From assembly GCF_010811875.1 (NCBI RefSeq), contig NZ_VKHP01000072.1:1-35812 (forward strand): a stretch of DNA of 35,812 nt. Reading direction: 5' to 3'. The position numbers and the translations under genes are program-made. Numbering within the stretch: the first letter of the stretch is position 1; every line of letters begins with the position of its first letter. This document shows positions 25,215 to 34,024 of this stretch, piece by piece. Source of the DNA: Bradyrhizobium uaiense. GTDB lineage: Bacteria; Pseudomonadota; Alphaproteobacteria; Rhizobiales; Xanthobacteraceae. Below the pieces are notes generated by a model, which was not told where the DNA came from, did not search any database, and saw only the letters and a program-made list of their open reading frames with translations.

Positions 25215-26092
25215 CGAGAGGATCTTACATAAGATCGTCGTCTAGACTATTTAGCGCCGCTCTTCGGAAAATCTTGCGTTACTAAGCGGCCTATTGCGGC
25301 CGCAGCCCGTAGAGAGCCTGCTGGCCTCGAGTGTGTCTAGAGTGCAGCCGCGTCGCCGGGCTTAGTGCCTACTGAGCAGCCGATCCGATGCGCAATGGAA
25401 TGGCTCGCATCCGGTGATGGGCTGCGTCGGATCAGACCAAGATCCGCCTGGCCGCCGTTAGGCTGCCGGGCGTTTGGCATGAGTATCTGGGCGGCTTGGC
25501 TGTGGAGGTCTTGTACACCATCTAACATGCGCAGGAGTTGGGGAGGGTCGAAGAGGCCACCATAAGGGGTGGTCTGAAGAAAAGCGCGGAGCGATGCCAG
25601 GCACCATAGACAAGCAGGGCAAAAATGTGCCGACTGGCGCCGTAGCCGAAGGAGCTCGCGCAGAGCTTTCGCGCGCCAATCAATATCACCCAAAACACGC
25701 ATGGTTTCTCACGATGGCCCCACAGGGAGCTTCTGAGTTGGACGAAGCTCTTTTGTTGCGCCAGGCGGTATGTCGCAATCGCATTTAGCTGCTACGAATC
25801 TGAGCGAAGAAGCGCTTGAGCTTGTCGAATAACTTCTGCGCAAGGTCACCTGAAGTGCCAAAAAGCAGAGACGAGCGGGGCCTAGAGGTGCCAAGTATAC
25901 CGACCCTTGGTGGCAACGTCGTTCTGAGCGGCCTGATGCCTGGTGGACAGCTCACGGGCCAAGAAGGCAATACGACATCGACTGCCGCTGGTGCCACCTG
26001 ATTTCGGAGAGCCCGCTTCAATAAGATCGCGCCGAGCTCGCGACCGGATCTCAACATTCAGGGCTGAAATGGCTCGCCGCCGGCTGATCGTT
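25215..26092. other. Gene-poor stretch after the broken nopP
   Basis: No gene is recognised in about 880 bp. GATCTTA-CA-TAAGATC (25221-25236) is a short palindrome just after the pseudogene. A minus frame ending FLARELSTRHQAAQNDVATK (about 25890-26030) looks coding-like and ends in WHL, but I cannot assign it to a family. Other frames are shadows. Confidence 0.35.
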
Positions 26093-26527
26093 TCAAGTGC
26101 GTCCTCCGTTGCGGTTTTCCTTCAGTGCGGCATCGAGGTGCTCGATCAGTGCATGTCCGGCGAAGGGCTTGGCCAAGAAGCCAATCGCTCCTGCGCTCAA
26201 GGCTGAGGCGCGCACGCGGTCGTTCGGGAAGGCAGTAATGAAAATGAAGGGTACCCCGTAACCGCGGGTCCGCATTTCCGCCAGCAGGTCCAAGCCGCTC
26301 ATAACCGGCATCTGCACGTCCGTAATTACGCAAGAGGTCTCGTTCAACCGCGGCGATCTCAAAAAATCCTCCGCCGATGTAAATGTTTGAACGATGTAGC
26401 CGCGCGATTTCAATAGGTTCTCCGTCGCCGCACGGACAGATGCGTCGTCGTCAACGACAGAAATCAAAGGCGTGGACAAGACGATCCCTCCTGGCGCGGG
26501 ACTAACGGCTGCCGAGGCATTAGCCAC
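26093..26527 (-). CDS. Receiver-only response regulator downstream of nodW
   Basis: 144 residues forming one CheY-like receiver with no output domain. The acidic pair is in VVDDDAS, the phospho-acceptor is about Asp70 (CVITDVQMP), the switch Thr lies in FIFITAFPND, and Lys120 is in FLAKPFAG. The fold most resembles FixJ-type receivers. The start at 26527 has AGGGTGG 4-6 nt upstream. It follows nodW by 45 bp on the same strand, so it probably belongs to the nodV-nodW transcript. It may compete for phosphate from NodV or relay it to another partner; a phosphate-sink role is an inference from its lack of an effector domain. Confidence 0.8.
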   Translation of the reverse strand: MANASAAVSPAPGGIVLSTPLISVVDDDASVRAATENLLKSRGYIVQTFTSAEDFLRSPRLNETSCVITDVQMPVMSGLDLLAEMRTRGYGVPFIFITAFPNDRVRASALSAGAIGFLAKPFAGHALIEHLDAALKENRNGGRT

Positions 26528-26572
26528 CCTGGGCGAAAAGTGGGCGCGAGTGACGAAATTGTAAAATCATAC

Positions 26573-27244
26573 TTAGGTTTGTTCAGAACGATTGGCGCCG
26601 ATCCCCAGAGTCTCAGCCATTCTGATCAGATCGGCCAGTGAGCGGGCACGCATCTTTCTCATTACGTGTCCCCGGTAGATCTTGACCGTAATCTCGGCGA
26701 GGCCAAGCTCAGCGGCTACCTGCTTGTTCATCAGGCCGGAAGCGACCAGCTTCATCACCGCCTGTTCGCGCGGGCTTAGGGTCTCAAATAGGGACTGCAG
26801 GTTTGCGACGGTTTGCTGGGCCTCCCGTCTTTTGCGGTCGCGCTCGGTCGCGGCAATCACCGCGTCAAGCAATTCCTGATCGCGAAACGGTTTGGTAAGA
26901 AAATCGACCGCGCCTCCTTTCATCGCCCTGACGCTCATGGGAATGTCGCCATGGCCGGTAATGAAAATGATCGGAATATGTATGTTCAACTTCGCCAGCT
27001 CGGTTTGGAACTCCAGGCCGCTCAAGCCTGGGAGCCGGACATCAAGAACCAGGCAGCTAACAACATCCGGAAGTGTGCTCTGCAGCATTTCGCGGGCCGA
27101 TCCAAATGCAGCGACGTCCAAACCTACCGATTGAAAAAGGTTGGTGAGCGACCGACGCATGGAGATATCGTCCTCGACGACGAAGACGATCGCCTTTGTC
27201 GAAGCCTCGGGATTGCTGCTTGGAGAGTCAAAGCGTTGCGTCAT
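26573..27244 (-). CDS. nodW: NodW-type response regulator (FixJ/NarL family)
   Basis: A 223-residue positive regulator of nod genes that acts with NodV. The receiver domain has phospho-Asp68 (CLVLDVRLPG), the Thr/Gly switch FITGHGD and Lys118 (FLTKPFRD). The C-terminal LuxR-type HTH is LSPREQAVMKLVASGLMNKQ followed by VAAELGLAEITVKIYRGHVM. In Bradyrhizobium, NodW mediates isoflavone-induced nod expression in parallel with NodD1. The ATG overlaps the nodV stop (ATGA) and has GAGGAG 8 nt upstream inside nodV. The paralogous pair NwsA/NwsB is the alternative identity; the 890-residue length of the partner kinase fits NodV better. Confidence 0.82.
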   Translation of the reverse strand: MTQRFDSPSSNPEASTKAIVFVVEDDISMRRSLTNLFQSVGLDVAAFGSAREMLQSTLPDVVSCLVLDVRLPGLSGLEFQTELAKLNIHIPIIFITGHGDIPMSVRAMKGGAVDFLTKPFRDQELLDAVIAATERDRKRREAQQTVANLQSLFETLSPREQAVMKLVASGLMNKQVAAELGLAEITVKIYRGHVMRKMRARSLADLIRMAETLGIGANRSEQT

Positions 27245-29913
27245 GAGACGATCTCCTCATGCAACGGCAGGGCAAACTGGAATGTCACGCCCGGCTCCTG
27301 CTTGCGCACCACGGACAGCCGTCCTCCGTGAGCCTCAACGATCGACCGGCAGATCGAAAGACCCATTCCAAGGCCGCTGGATTTCGTGGTGAAGAAAGGC
27401 TCTAGCACGCGGTCCGCATCATTCTCGGCGATCCCGACGCCCCAATCTGTCACGGCCACCTGCACATGCCCCATATCGTCCATAGACGACTGAATCAGCA
27501 ACTCACGCTTTCGGTCCCTGACTGCGTCCATGGCTTCGATCCCGTTCATCACCAGATTGATGATCACTTGCTGCAACTGAATCCGGTCACCCAGAATCGT
27601 AGGCAGAGCTGCCGTCAGCTCGGTTCTTAACGCCACCTGGTGGCTCACCAGCTCTCGTGTCACCAGCACAATGACGTCCCTAACGACCTCATTGATATCG
27701 AGCGGGACCATCTCGATCTCGCCCTTCTTCGCAAGAGCGCGCACGCGACGGATCACTTCGCTTGCCCGTATTGCGTCTTCGATGATCCACTCAACCGAAG
27801 AGCGCGCCGCCGATAGATCAGGAGTTTCGCGGCCCATCCAACCGAGGCACGCGTCGGCGTTGCTGATAATTGCGGCGAGTGGCTGGTTGATTTCATGGGC
27901 AATGGAGGTTGTCAGCTCTCCTAACGTCGTCACACGTGTCACATGCGCAAGTTCCGCCTGTGCCTTCCGCAACTGTTGTTCGGCTTGATCTGCGCGAATA
28001 ATAGCGGTGATGTCGGTGCTGACGCCGCGGTAGCCAAGGAACTTGCCGTTCGGATCAAAAAAGGGCTTGCCGCTCGTCCGAACGTAGATCGGAGATCCGG
28101 CCCGGTTGACAGTACGGTAGACCAGATCCCGGAACGGCAGATGCGCCTCCAGTGTGGCCCGGTGCTGCCGCCACTTCTCAGGTTCCTCTTCCACATCGCA
28201 CGCAATGTCCCAGCGGAGCAGGCCCATCAATCCTGTCGCTAAGATTCCCGCAGCGCTGGTGTGCTCGGACAAGCGCGTAACCTGGTGATCCGGCCCAGTC
28301 TCCCAGAGCCAATCGGAAGCCGTCTCGGCGTAATCGCGAAACCGTTGCTCGCTTTCGCGCAGCGCAGCCAGTGTGTTTTCCAGGCGCTCTCTAGCGGCGT
28401 ATTGCTCGGTCACATCCATATGCGTTCCGATCAGTTCGCTCACGCAGCCATCGTTGCCGACCACGATATGCGCAACGGAGTGTATGCGCCTTATCCCGCC
28501 GTCTTTTAGAAGAATTCGAAAATCATGCTCGAAGCGATCTTCCTTGAGCTCGATAGCCTGGCGGTGCACCTCCTGGAGCCCGGGGAGGTCGTCTGGATGG
28601 ATGCGCGAGCGAATGGTCTCTATTGATACAGTCTCTTGCGGATCAAACTCAAACAGACGATCGACCTCGGCGGAGCGATACACAAAATCGAGCCCGTGAA
28701 AGTCCCAGGACCAACTGCCCGTGTGACTGAGATGCTGGGCTTCGGCGAGATAGGCCTCACTGCGGCGCAGCTTCTGCTCTGATTGCCGCTCCGCGGTAAC
28801 ATCCGTCGCTGCTCCGACAAACTCAATATCACCGCTGGCGGTTCTCGTGGCTCGTGCCCGCGCATGGATGTGCTTCACCGAGCCGTCCGGCAGCAGCAGC
28901 CGGTATTCATGTTCGAAATCCTTCGGATCTCGCATCACCCGATCAATGACCTCTTGAACCGAAGCCCTATCATCTGGATGGGTGCGCTCGACGACGAGGT
29001 GCGGCGACGGAACGGTCTGCGGGTCCAACTCAAATATTCGAAACGTCTCCTTTGACCAGAAGACCTCGCCGGTGACGACGTTCCAGCCGAAGCTGCCCGT
29101 ATTGCTCAGCTCCTGCGCCTGGGCCAAATGTGCTTCGCTCCGCTGCAGGGCAAACTCGGTCCGCTTCCGTTCCGTGATATCTTCGCAGGATATCAGAACA
29201 ATGGGCCGGTCATCAGCCCAGAGCATGGCTTTGGCATTTTCACGTACCCACAGTACCGAGCCATCGTTCCTGACTTTCCGGGCCTCCCAGGTCCGCGATT
29301 GACCGATATCTTCAAGGCAGGCGCGAATGCATTCGCGAGCTAACTCGCGATCCTCCTCCAGAAAGACTCCCAGGATGGAATGGCCGATCAGTTCGGAACG
29401 CGCATAGCCGAGCTGTGCCGCGCCGAACGTATTGGTATTGAGGACGGTACCGGCTTCGTCGACCATGACGTACATGGCCGGATTGTGTTCAAAGATTGCT
29501 TGCCAGCGTTTCTCGCGGTCCTCCAAATCGGCCGCGCTGATCCGGAGTTTGGCTGCGGCCTCACGCGCGGCTTGGCTTCCTTGGCGGACTTTTCCCATCA
29601 GGTGCGTTCCAATGATCGAGACAATGAAGAACGCAACGACCACCGGAAGATCTTGTGGGTCATCGATCCGCAGACTGAACGCTGGCGGCGCAAAGTAGTA
29701 AGCCAGAGCTACGATGGCCACGACACAAAGCGCGGATGACGCGATGAGGCTGCCCATCAACGAAAACAGCAATACGACTAACAAATAGGCGAACGCCGTC
29801 GCAGCGAACTGCGCGTGAAGGTACAAGCAAGCCAGCGTTACCACGGCCAACGTTATGCTGCCGAAGGTAAACTGAGGGGCTGAAACTTTCAAACTGCTGA
29901 TCTGGCTACGCAT
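27241..29913 (-). CDS. nodV: NodV-type hybrid-free sensor histidine kinase with four PAS domains
   Basis: An 890-residue inner-membrane sensor kinase thought to respond to plant isoflavonoids and to phosphorylate NodW. Residues ~18-110 hold three to four membrane helices (e.g. ATAFAYLLVVLLFSLMGSLI). Four PAS/PAC units follow at about 135-255, 256-380, 385-505 and 520-640 (repeated SEAHLAQAQELSNTGSFGW / SEAYLAEAQHLSHTGSWSW). The HisKA domain has His673 in TSIAHEINQPLAAI; the ATPase has the N box INLVMNGIEA, G1 DWGVGI, F box EPFFTT and G2 GLGMGLSI. The length matches known NodV (889 residues, from memory). The ribosome site is weak. It is first in a three-gene minus-strand unit with nodW and a lone receiver. 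Confidence 0.84.
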   Translation of the reverse strand: MRSQISSLKVSAPQFTFGSITLAVVTLACLYLHAQFAATAFAYLLVVLLFSLMGSLIASSALCVVAIVALAYYFAPPAFSLRIDDPQDLPVVVAFFIVSIIGTHLMGKVRQGSQAAREAAAKLRISAADLEDREKRWQAIFEHNPAMYVMVDEAGTVLNTNTFGAAQLGYARSELIGHSILGVFLEEDRELARECIRACLEDIGQSRTWEARKVRNDGSVLWVRENAKAMLWADDRPIVLISCEDITERKRTEFALQRSEAHLAQAQELSNTGSFGWNVVTGEVFWSKETFRIFELDPQTVPSPHLVVERTHPDDRASVQEVIDRVMRDPKDFEHEYRLLLPDGSVKHIHARARATRTASGDIEFVGAATDVTAERQSEQKLRRSEAYLAEAQHLSHTGSWSWDFHGLDFVYRSAEVDRLFEFDPQETVSIETIRSRIHPDDLPGLQEVHRQAIELKEDRFEHDFRILLKDGGIRRIHSVAHIVVGNDGCVSELIGTHMDVTEQYAARERLENTLAALRESEQRFRDYAETASDWLWETGPDHQVTRLSEHTSAAGILATGLMGLLRWDIACDVEEEPEKWRQHRATLEAHLPFRDLVYRTVNRAGSPIYVRTSGKPFFDPNGKFLGYRGVSTDITAIIRADQAEQQLRKAQAELAHVTRVTTLGELTTSIAHEINQPLAAIISNADACLGWMGRETPDLSAARSSVEWIIEDAIRASEVIRRVRALAKKGEIEMVPLDINEVVRDVIVLVTRELVSHQVALRTELTAALPTILGDRIQLQQVIINLVMNGIEAMDAVRDRKRELLIQSSMDDMGHVQVAVTDWGVGIAENDADRVLEPFFTTKSSGLGMGLSICRSIVEAHGGRLSVVRKQEPGVTFQFALPLHEEIVS

Positions 29914-30994
29914 TTTTATATCGTCCGGCCTTTTCTCCGGCGGGAGAGCTATAACATTTTAGGCAAAAATGAGGCAATCCTTTCCGTGCCGACAGACGCT
30001 CGTACGCGGTTCCGAGATTGATTGCCTTCTGTTGAACTCAGCACGCGCCGAAGGAAGACGCATTACAAACGTACGTATAGTTGTCCTAAACCTTTCAATA
30101 TTGCATCCTGACCTCTGTACAATCGAGGCTGGGTTGTCTGCTTTCCTCCGCCGCCGGTGACCTCGGGGCAGGCATTCGAGGCTGCGGCCGAGGACCGCCG
30201 CCGCGACGCAGTGGCACCCACGACGAGGACAAGGACTTCAGTTCAGCCAGGACGTCGCGGCCGAAAAAGCAGGCCCCTTGTCGAACCCGGAAAGGGCAGG
30301 TGCAAGCTGCGGGACCACGCATCTCGCGATCGATCATGCGGAAGGGAGCGCAATGTAATGTGCCGAGATAGCAAGGCGAAGTTATGCAACTGCTATTTAT
30401 GCCTCGCGGCCATGTCCGCCCAGGCTCGATGCCGACGAGCCGTCAGCCGGAATCCAGGGCGGGTATATGAAGGCCGAGCCGACACTTGCTTCTGCGAGCT
30501 GCCTCGTCTCAGTCAAGGTGCCAATCTAGTCCACGCTGATCACATCCATCGCGATCTGATACGCACCGTAGTACTGAGTTGCACGGAAGACGCTACCGCC
30601 TCGTCGGCCGGGCGAGGCAAGTGTGTTGACCACGCACATGGGCATTTGTGGGCAGGTCAACACCTTGGTCCGTCACGCTGGATACGTTCTTTCGCAGTCT
30701 TACGGTCTGGCTCGGCAATGTTGCACAGGCGCTCGGCTGGCCAGAAGCCTGACCTCGAAAGACCACGCTTGAAAATGACTTTCTAAAACTGCAGCTCCTT
30801 ATCGCGTACGGTAACCCCTCACAGGCGACTGCCGGGGGCGTGACGCGGAGCAAGAGCTGCGTTCTGGGGATGCCGTGGGAGAAAGCTCCGATTCGCAGAT
30901 CAGGCACGGTGCCGACTTGAACTACGAAGAATCGTGAATGCGGTTGCGCTTGGATTCGACGCGTCTTGCAATGACGGCGACCAAGATCCGCGGC
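29914..30994. other. 1.1 kb gene-poor region between nodV and dctA
   Basis: This region is upstream of nodV and downstream of dctA. A plus frame at 30157-30786 is open for 209 codons but is Arg/Cys-rich, has no family resemblance and no ribosome site, so I do not call it. No nod box or tts box is seen facing nodV. Confidence 0.4.
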
Positions 30995-32299
30995 CTACCT
31001 CCCTGTGTCGACAGTGGTGGGCCGGTCGAGCCGAGCGTGCAACGTCGCGTGCTCTAGCTCGCCTTCCCACCAGGATACGAAGACGGCTGCAATGCCATTG
31101 CCAGTGATGTTGGTAAGGGCGCGTACTTCGCTCATGAACTTGTCGATCGAGAACACGATTGCCATACCCGGTACCAGCGCTGGGTTGACGACCGACAATG
31201 TTGCGGCGAGCGTGATGAAGCCCGCGCCGGTGACGCCGCTTGCCCCCTTGGAGGTCAGCATTGCCACGAGCAAGATCGTGAGCTGTTGGCCAAAGGTGAG
31301 ATCGACTCCGAGCGCTTGGGCAACGAACAATGTAGCAAGCGTCATATAGATGTTGGTGCCATCGAGGTTGAAGGAGTACCCAGTTGGGACCACTAGGCCG
31401 ACCACGGGCTTGGAGCAGCCCAGCCGCTCAAGTTTCTCCATCAATTGCGGCAGCGCGCTTTCCGAGGAGGAAGTGCCGAGCACGATCAAAAGCTCGTCCT
31501 TGATATAGACAATGAACTTGAAAATCGAAAAGCCGATGATGCGTGCGATAACGCCGAGCACCACCACAACAAAAAGCGCAGCCGTCACGTAAAATAGCGC
31601 GATCAGACCGATCAGATTACCGAGCGCTGCCGGCCCGAACTTGCCAATCGTGAAGGCCATAGCGCCGAAGGCCCCGATGGGGGCCGCTTTCATGATGATG
31701 GCGATTACGCCGAACACCGCGCGCGCGACGTCGTCAATCATGCCGCGCAACCGCTCCCCGCGTTCTCCTAGCGCCATCAGAGAAAAACCGAACAGGATCG
31801 CGAACAGGAGTACCTGCAAAACATCGCCGCGAGCGAACGCGCCGACCACGGTATCGGGAATGATGTTGAGGATGAAATCGACGCTCTTGGACGCTTCCGC
31901 TTGCTTGACGTAATTGGCGACCGCTGCCGCGTCCGGCTTGAGTGCAAGGCCACGACCGATTTGGATCAGATTACCCATAATAAGGCCCAATAGCAGCGCA
32001 AAGCTGGAGACGATCTCGAAATAGACCAATGCCTTGACGCCGACGCGACCGACTTTCTTTGCATCCTGAATGTGCGCGATGCCGGATGCGACGGTGCAGA
32101 AGATGATCGGTGCGATCACCATCTTGATGAGTTTGATGAATCCGTCACCGAGCGCCTTGATCCAATCGTTGGTCGCGACAGATGGCCACAGCCAACCGAC
32201 CAAGGCACCAACCACGATGGCGATCAACACCTGGATGTAGAGGATCTTATACCAAGTCTGCGACGCGCGCGCGGGTGCCGCGGTTGCCATGGTGGTCAT
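30995..32299 (-). CDS. dctA: C4-dicarboxylate transporter DctA
   Basis: A 434-residue inner-membrane proton/sodium:dicarboxylate symporter (DAACS/SLC1 family) for uptake of malate, succinate and fumarate, the main carbon supply to bacteroids. Family hallmarks: IKLIKMVIAPIIFCTVASGI in the first helices, the Ser-rich re-entrant loop LGTSSSESALPQLMEKLERL, VPTGYSFNLDGTNIYMTLAT, and the substrate-binding TNITGNGIAAVFVSWWEGEL. The length and order of helices are complete. The start ATG 32299 has GGAAGGAA 6 nt upstream. It stands as a single gene; dctB/dctD are not in the window. Upstream on its strand lie a -24/-12 promoter candidate and a nod box, both unusual together. Confidence 0.92.
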   Translation of the reverse strand: MTTMATAAPARASQTWYKILYIQVLIAIVVGALVGWLWPSVATNDWIKALGDGFIKLIKMVIAPIIFCTVASGIAHIQDAKKVGRVGVKALVYFEIVSSFALLLGLIMGNLIQIGRGLALKPDAAAVANYVKQAEASKSVDFILNIIPDTVVGAFARGDVLQVLLFAILFGFSLMALGERGERLRGMIDDVARAVFGVIAIIMKAAPIGAFGAMAFTIGKFGPAALGNLIGLIALFYVTAALFVVVVLGVIARIIGFSIFKFIVYIKDELLIVLGTSSSESALPQLMEKLERLGCSKPVVGLVVPTGYSFNLDGTNIYMTLATLFVAQALGVDLTFGQQLTILLVAMLTSKGASGVTGAGFITLAATLSVVNPALVPGMAIVFSIDKFMSEVRALTNITGNGIAAVFVSWWEGELEHATLHARLDRPTTVDTGR

Positions 32300-32462
32300 G
32301 ACGCTTCCTTCCCGAATATACTCGAATGCAAGCCGCCGCGTCGTTGAGAGGCGACAGCATCATGCGAGGCTCGTTGTTTTAGCCGTGTCCGATTGAAGAC
32401 GATCCGCGAGGCGGCGCGTCATCCCAAAGGCAGGCGTCCAGTTACGTTATCTTTTTTCGCTA

Positions 32463-32478
32463 AGCAAGATATGCACCA
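32463..32478 (-). promoter_or_regulatory. Sigma-54 (-24/-12) promoter candidate for dctA
   Basis: On the minus strand TGGTGCATATCTTGCT has GG and GC at the exact 10-nt spacing of RpoN promoters and a perfect TTGCT -12 element; the -24 block is TGGTGC instead of TGGCAC. It lies about 164 nt before the dctA start. RpoN dependence of dctA through DctD is well established in rhizobia. No perfect NifA site (TGT-N10-ACA) is seen upstream; the closest is TGT-N10-ACT at 32504-32519. Confidence 0.55.
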
Positions 32479-32686
32479 GATGCCCGATCTGCGGCCAATC
32501 AAGTGTTCGCGGATAAACTCGCCATTGGCTCGATCCAAATGCTCGCACCGCGGTCGCAAGCCCGAACATGACGTGGCGGCATAATACGCATCTTTGGTCG
32601 GCTGGGCGTAGTGTGGGCACTTCTCGACCTAGAAGCCTAGCGTGATCGGTATGCGCTGACTGATAAGATTGATGCAACACTGCGTG

Positions 32687-32735
32687 AGATTGGTAAAATC
32701 GATAGTTTCGATTGTAGGCATTCACGCAATGGATG
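32687..32735 (-). promoter_or_regulatory. nod box, near-perfect, oriented toward dctA
   Basis: A 49-bp match to the NodD-binding nod box on the minus strand. It starts CATCCATTGCGTGAATG and ends ATCGATTTTACCAATCT, with ATCGAAAC in the middle. Against the rhizobial consensus I count only two mismatches among the fixed positions (GATG reads AATG; CAATC reads CTATC). It points to lower coordinates, where the first recognisable gene is dctA, about 390 bp away. No other minus-strand gene lies between. Confidence 0.9.
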
Positions 32736-33913
32736 TCTGGCACATCGAAGATCTAGAACCCGATTGCCTGCAAATTCTGAGATGGAAGCGCTGCATTTTC
32801 GCTAGCGGCAAAGCATGTCCGTTCGCGGGGCATTTGTCTCCAGGTGATGTGACCGCACAGTTCAGCAGAAGACGGGCATCTGCTTGTGCGTACAAGAGCT
32901 CGCAGAGGTCTTCCAAGAAGAAGCAATCTTATGACCCTTGAAGTCCTTCCGTCTGTTGCCGATTTCAGTGGCAACGTGGCACCTCAAGACGGACTACCGT
33001 CGCCGCTGCTCGGCCTCGCGGTTGGCCAGGGGTGTGGCGCCGCCGGCGTTGACATAGGGGCTTCAAATCGAGAACACCGCACATGCTGCGAAAGCCCCCG
33101 CATGTAGGCGCGCGCTACAGAACCGAATCGTCGTTCGATGAGAATCTCCGAGCACGGGCGCATGCGGCGCGGCTGCCGCGGCGCAAGATGAATGGGCGCA
33201 CTGATTCCGTGGTTTTGATCGGATTGTCCAAGCATGCGCGATGCTTGAGCAACGCGCCTTCATGCCATCCGTGCGCATTGGGGGAGGGGCTGCCACTATC
33301 GTAAATAGTGCAGAGGCGCGCTTCGGCAAATTGGCGGAGGCCATTACCGACTGTCGCGGCCGGATCGCACGGACCAATGGCGCCTTCAGCTTGGGTGTCG
33401 AATGTCGCCCATCGGATTTTGCTATCGCTTCGGGGCGCGCTTCTGCATGATGTCGGCATTAATAAAGTGCTGCCATTCGCGCTGCCCATTTCACCTGGAG
33501 GTATCAAGCTCGATCGGATCTCGGGCTATCGCGCGGCTGCTGCGCACGCTGGAGGTTGCGCTTATCTGGAGCCGCACGCTTGAGAAGCGCCGTGCATATG
33601 GCGCAGGGCTGCCAAAGATCGCGGGCGCGACGCACTAGATGATTCGAGAGTGCGGGCCGGTCTCGGCACTATGGCCTCCACGTCCGATCCCGGCAAAGGG
33701 GGAGGGCTGTGCTGCCGGCCAGGCAGTGCCCCGTGCTGAGAGCCCGATCAGGTTAGGGACCCAGCAGATCGCCATATGAGGTCAGCGCAGATTCTGGGGC
33801 GAGATGCGGTCGGGCATGCGCGCCGGCGAGGTCGAACTCAGCGGGTACTGCCGTTTAGCCGCGCGCTAACCCAAGCTGATGCTTGGCTGGCGAGATCGAT
33901 TTAGGACCTTTTC
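32736..33913. other. 1.2 kb gene-poor region upstream of the nod box
   Basis: The frames are short, on both strands and unlike any family known to me. The region probably holds worn-down sequence. No IS end, tRNA or further nod/tts box was found. Confidence 0.4.
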
Positions 33914-33921
33914 TGTATACA
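33914..33921. promoter_or_regulatory. Operator-like palindrome TGTATACA, distal copy
   Basis: CTGTATACAC contains a perfect 8-bp palindrome of the T-GT-N-AC-A type typical of FadR-subfamily GntR regulators. An identical core lies 73 bp downstream. Confidence 0.5.
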
Positions 33922-33964
33922 CATTTTCCGGGCTTGCCACTCAGTTATGCATTTGCGGCCACAC

Positions 33965-33994
33965 TTCAACCGAAGTTACCGGATATTGTATACA
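33965..33994 (+). promoter_or_regulatory. Promoter candidate with overlapping TGTATACA operator
   Basis: TTCAAC (33965-33970), a 16-nt spacer and TGTATA (33987-33992) form a plausible -35/-10 pair in front of the oxygenase gene. The -10 lies inside the second TGTATACA palindrome (33987-33994), so a bound regulator would block polymerase. The promoter call is weak on its own; the repeated palindrome supports it. Confidence 0.45.
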
Positions 33995-34024
33995 TGTAGT
34001 GTCCAGAGTTGAAGGGGTTGATAC

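Noticed and set aside
30157..30786. 209-codon plus-strand frame between nodV and dctA
   Set aside because: No ribosome site, Arg/Cys-rich composition and no recognisable family; probably chance.
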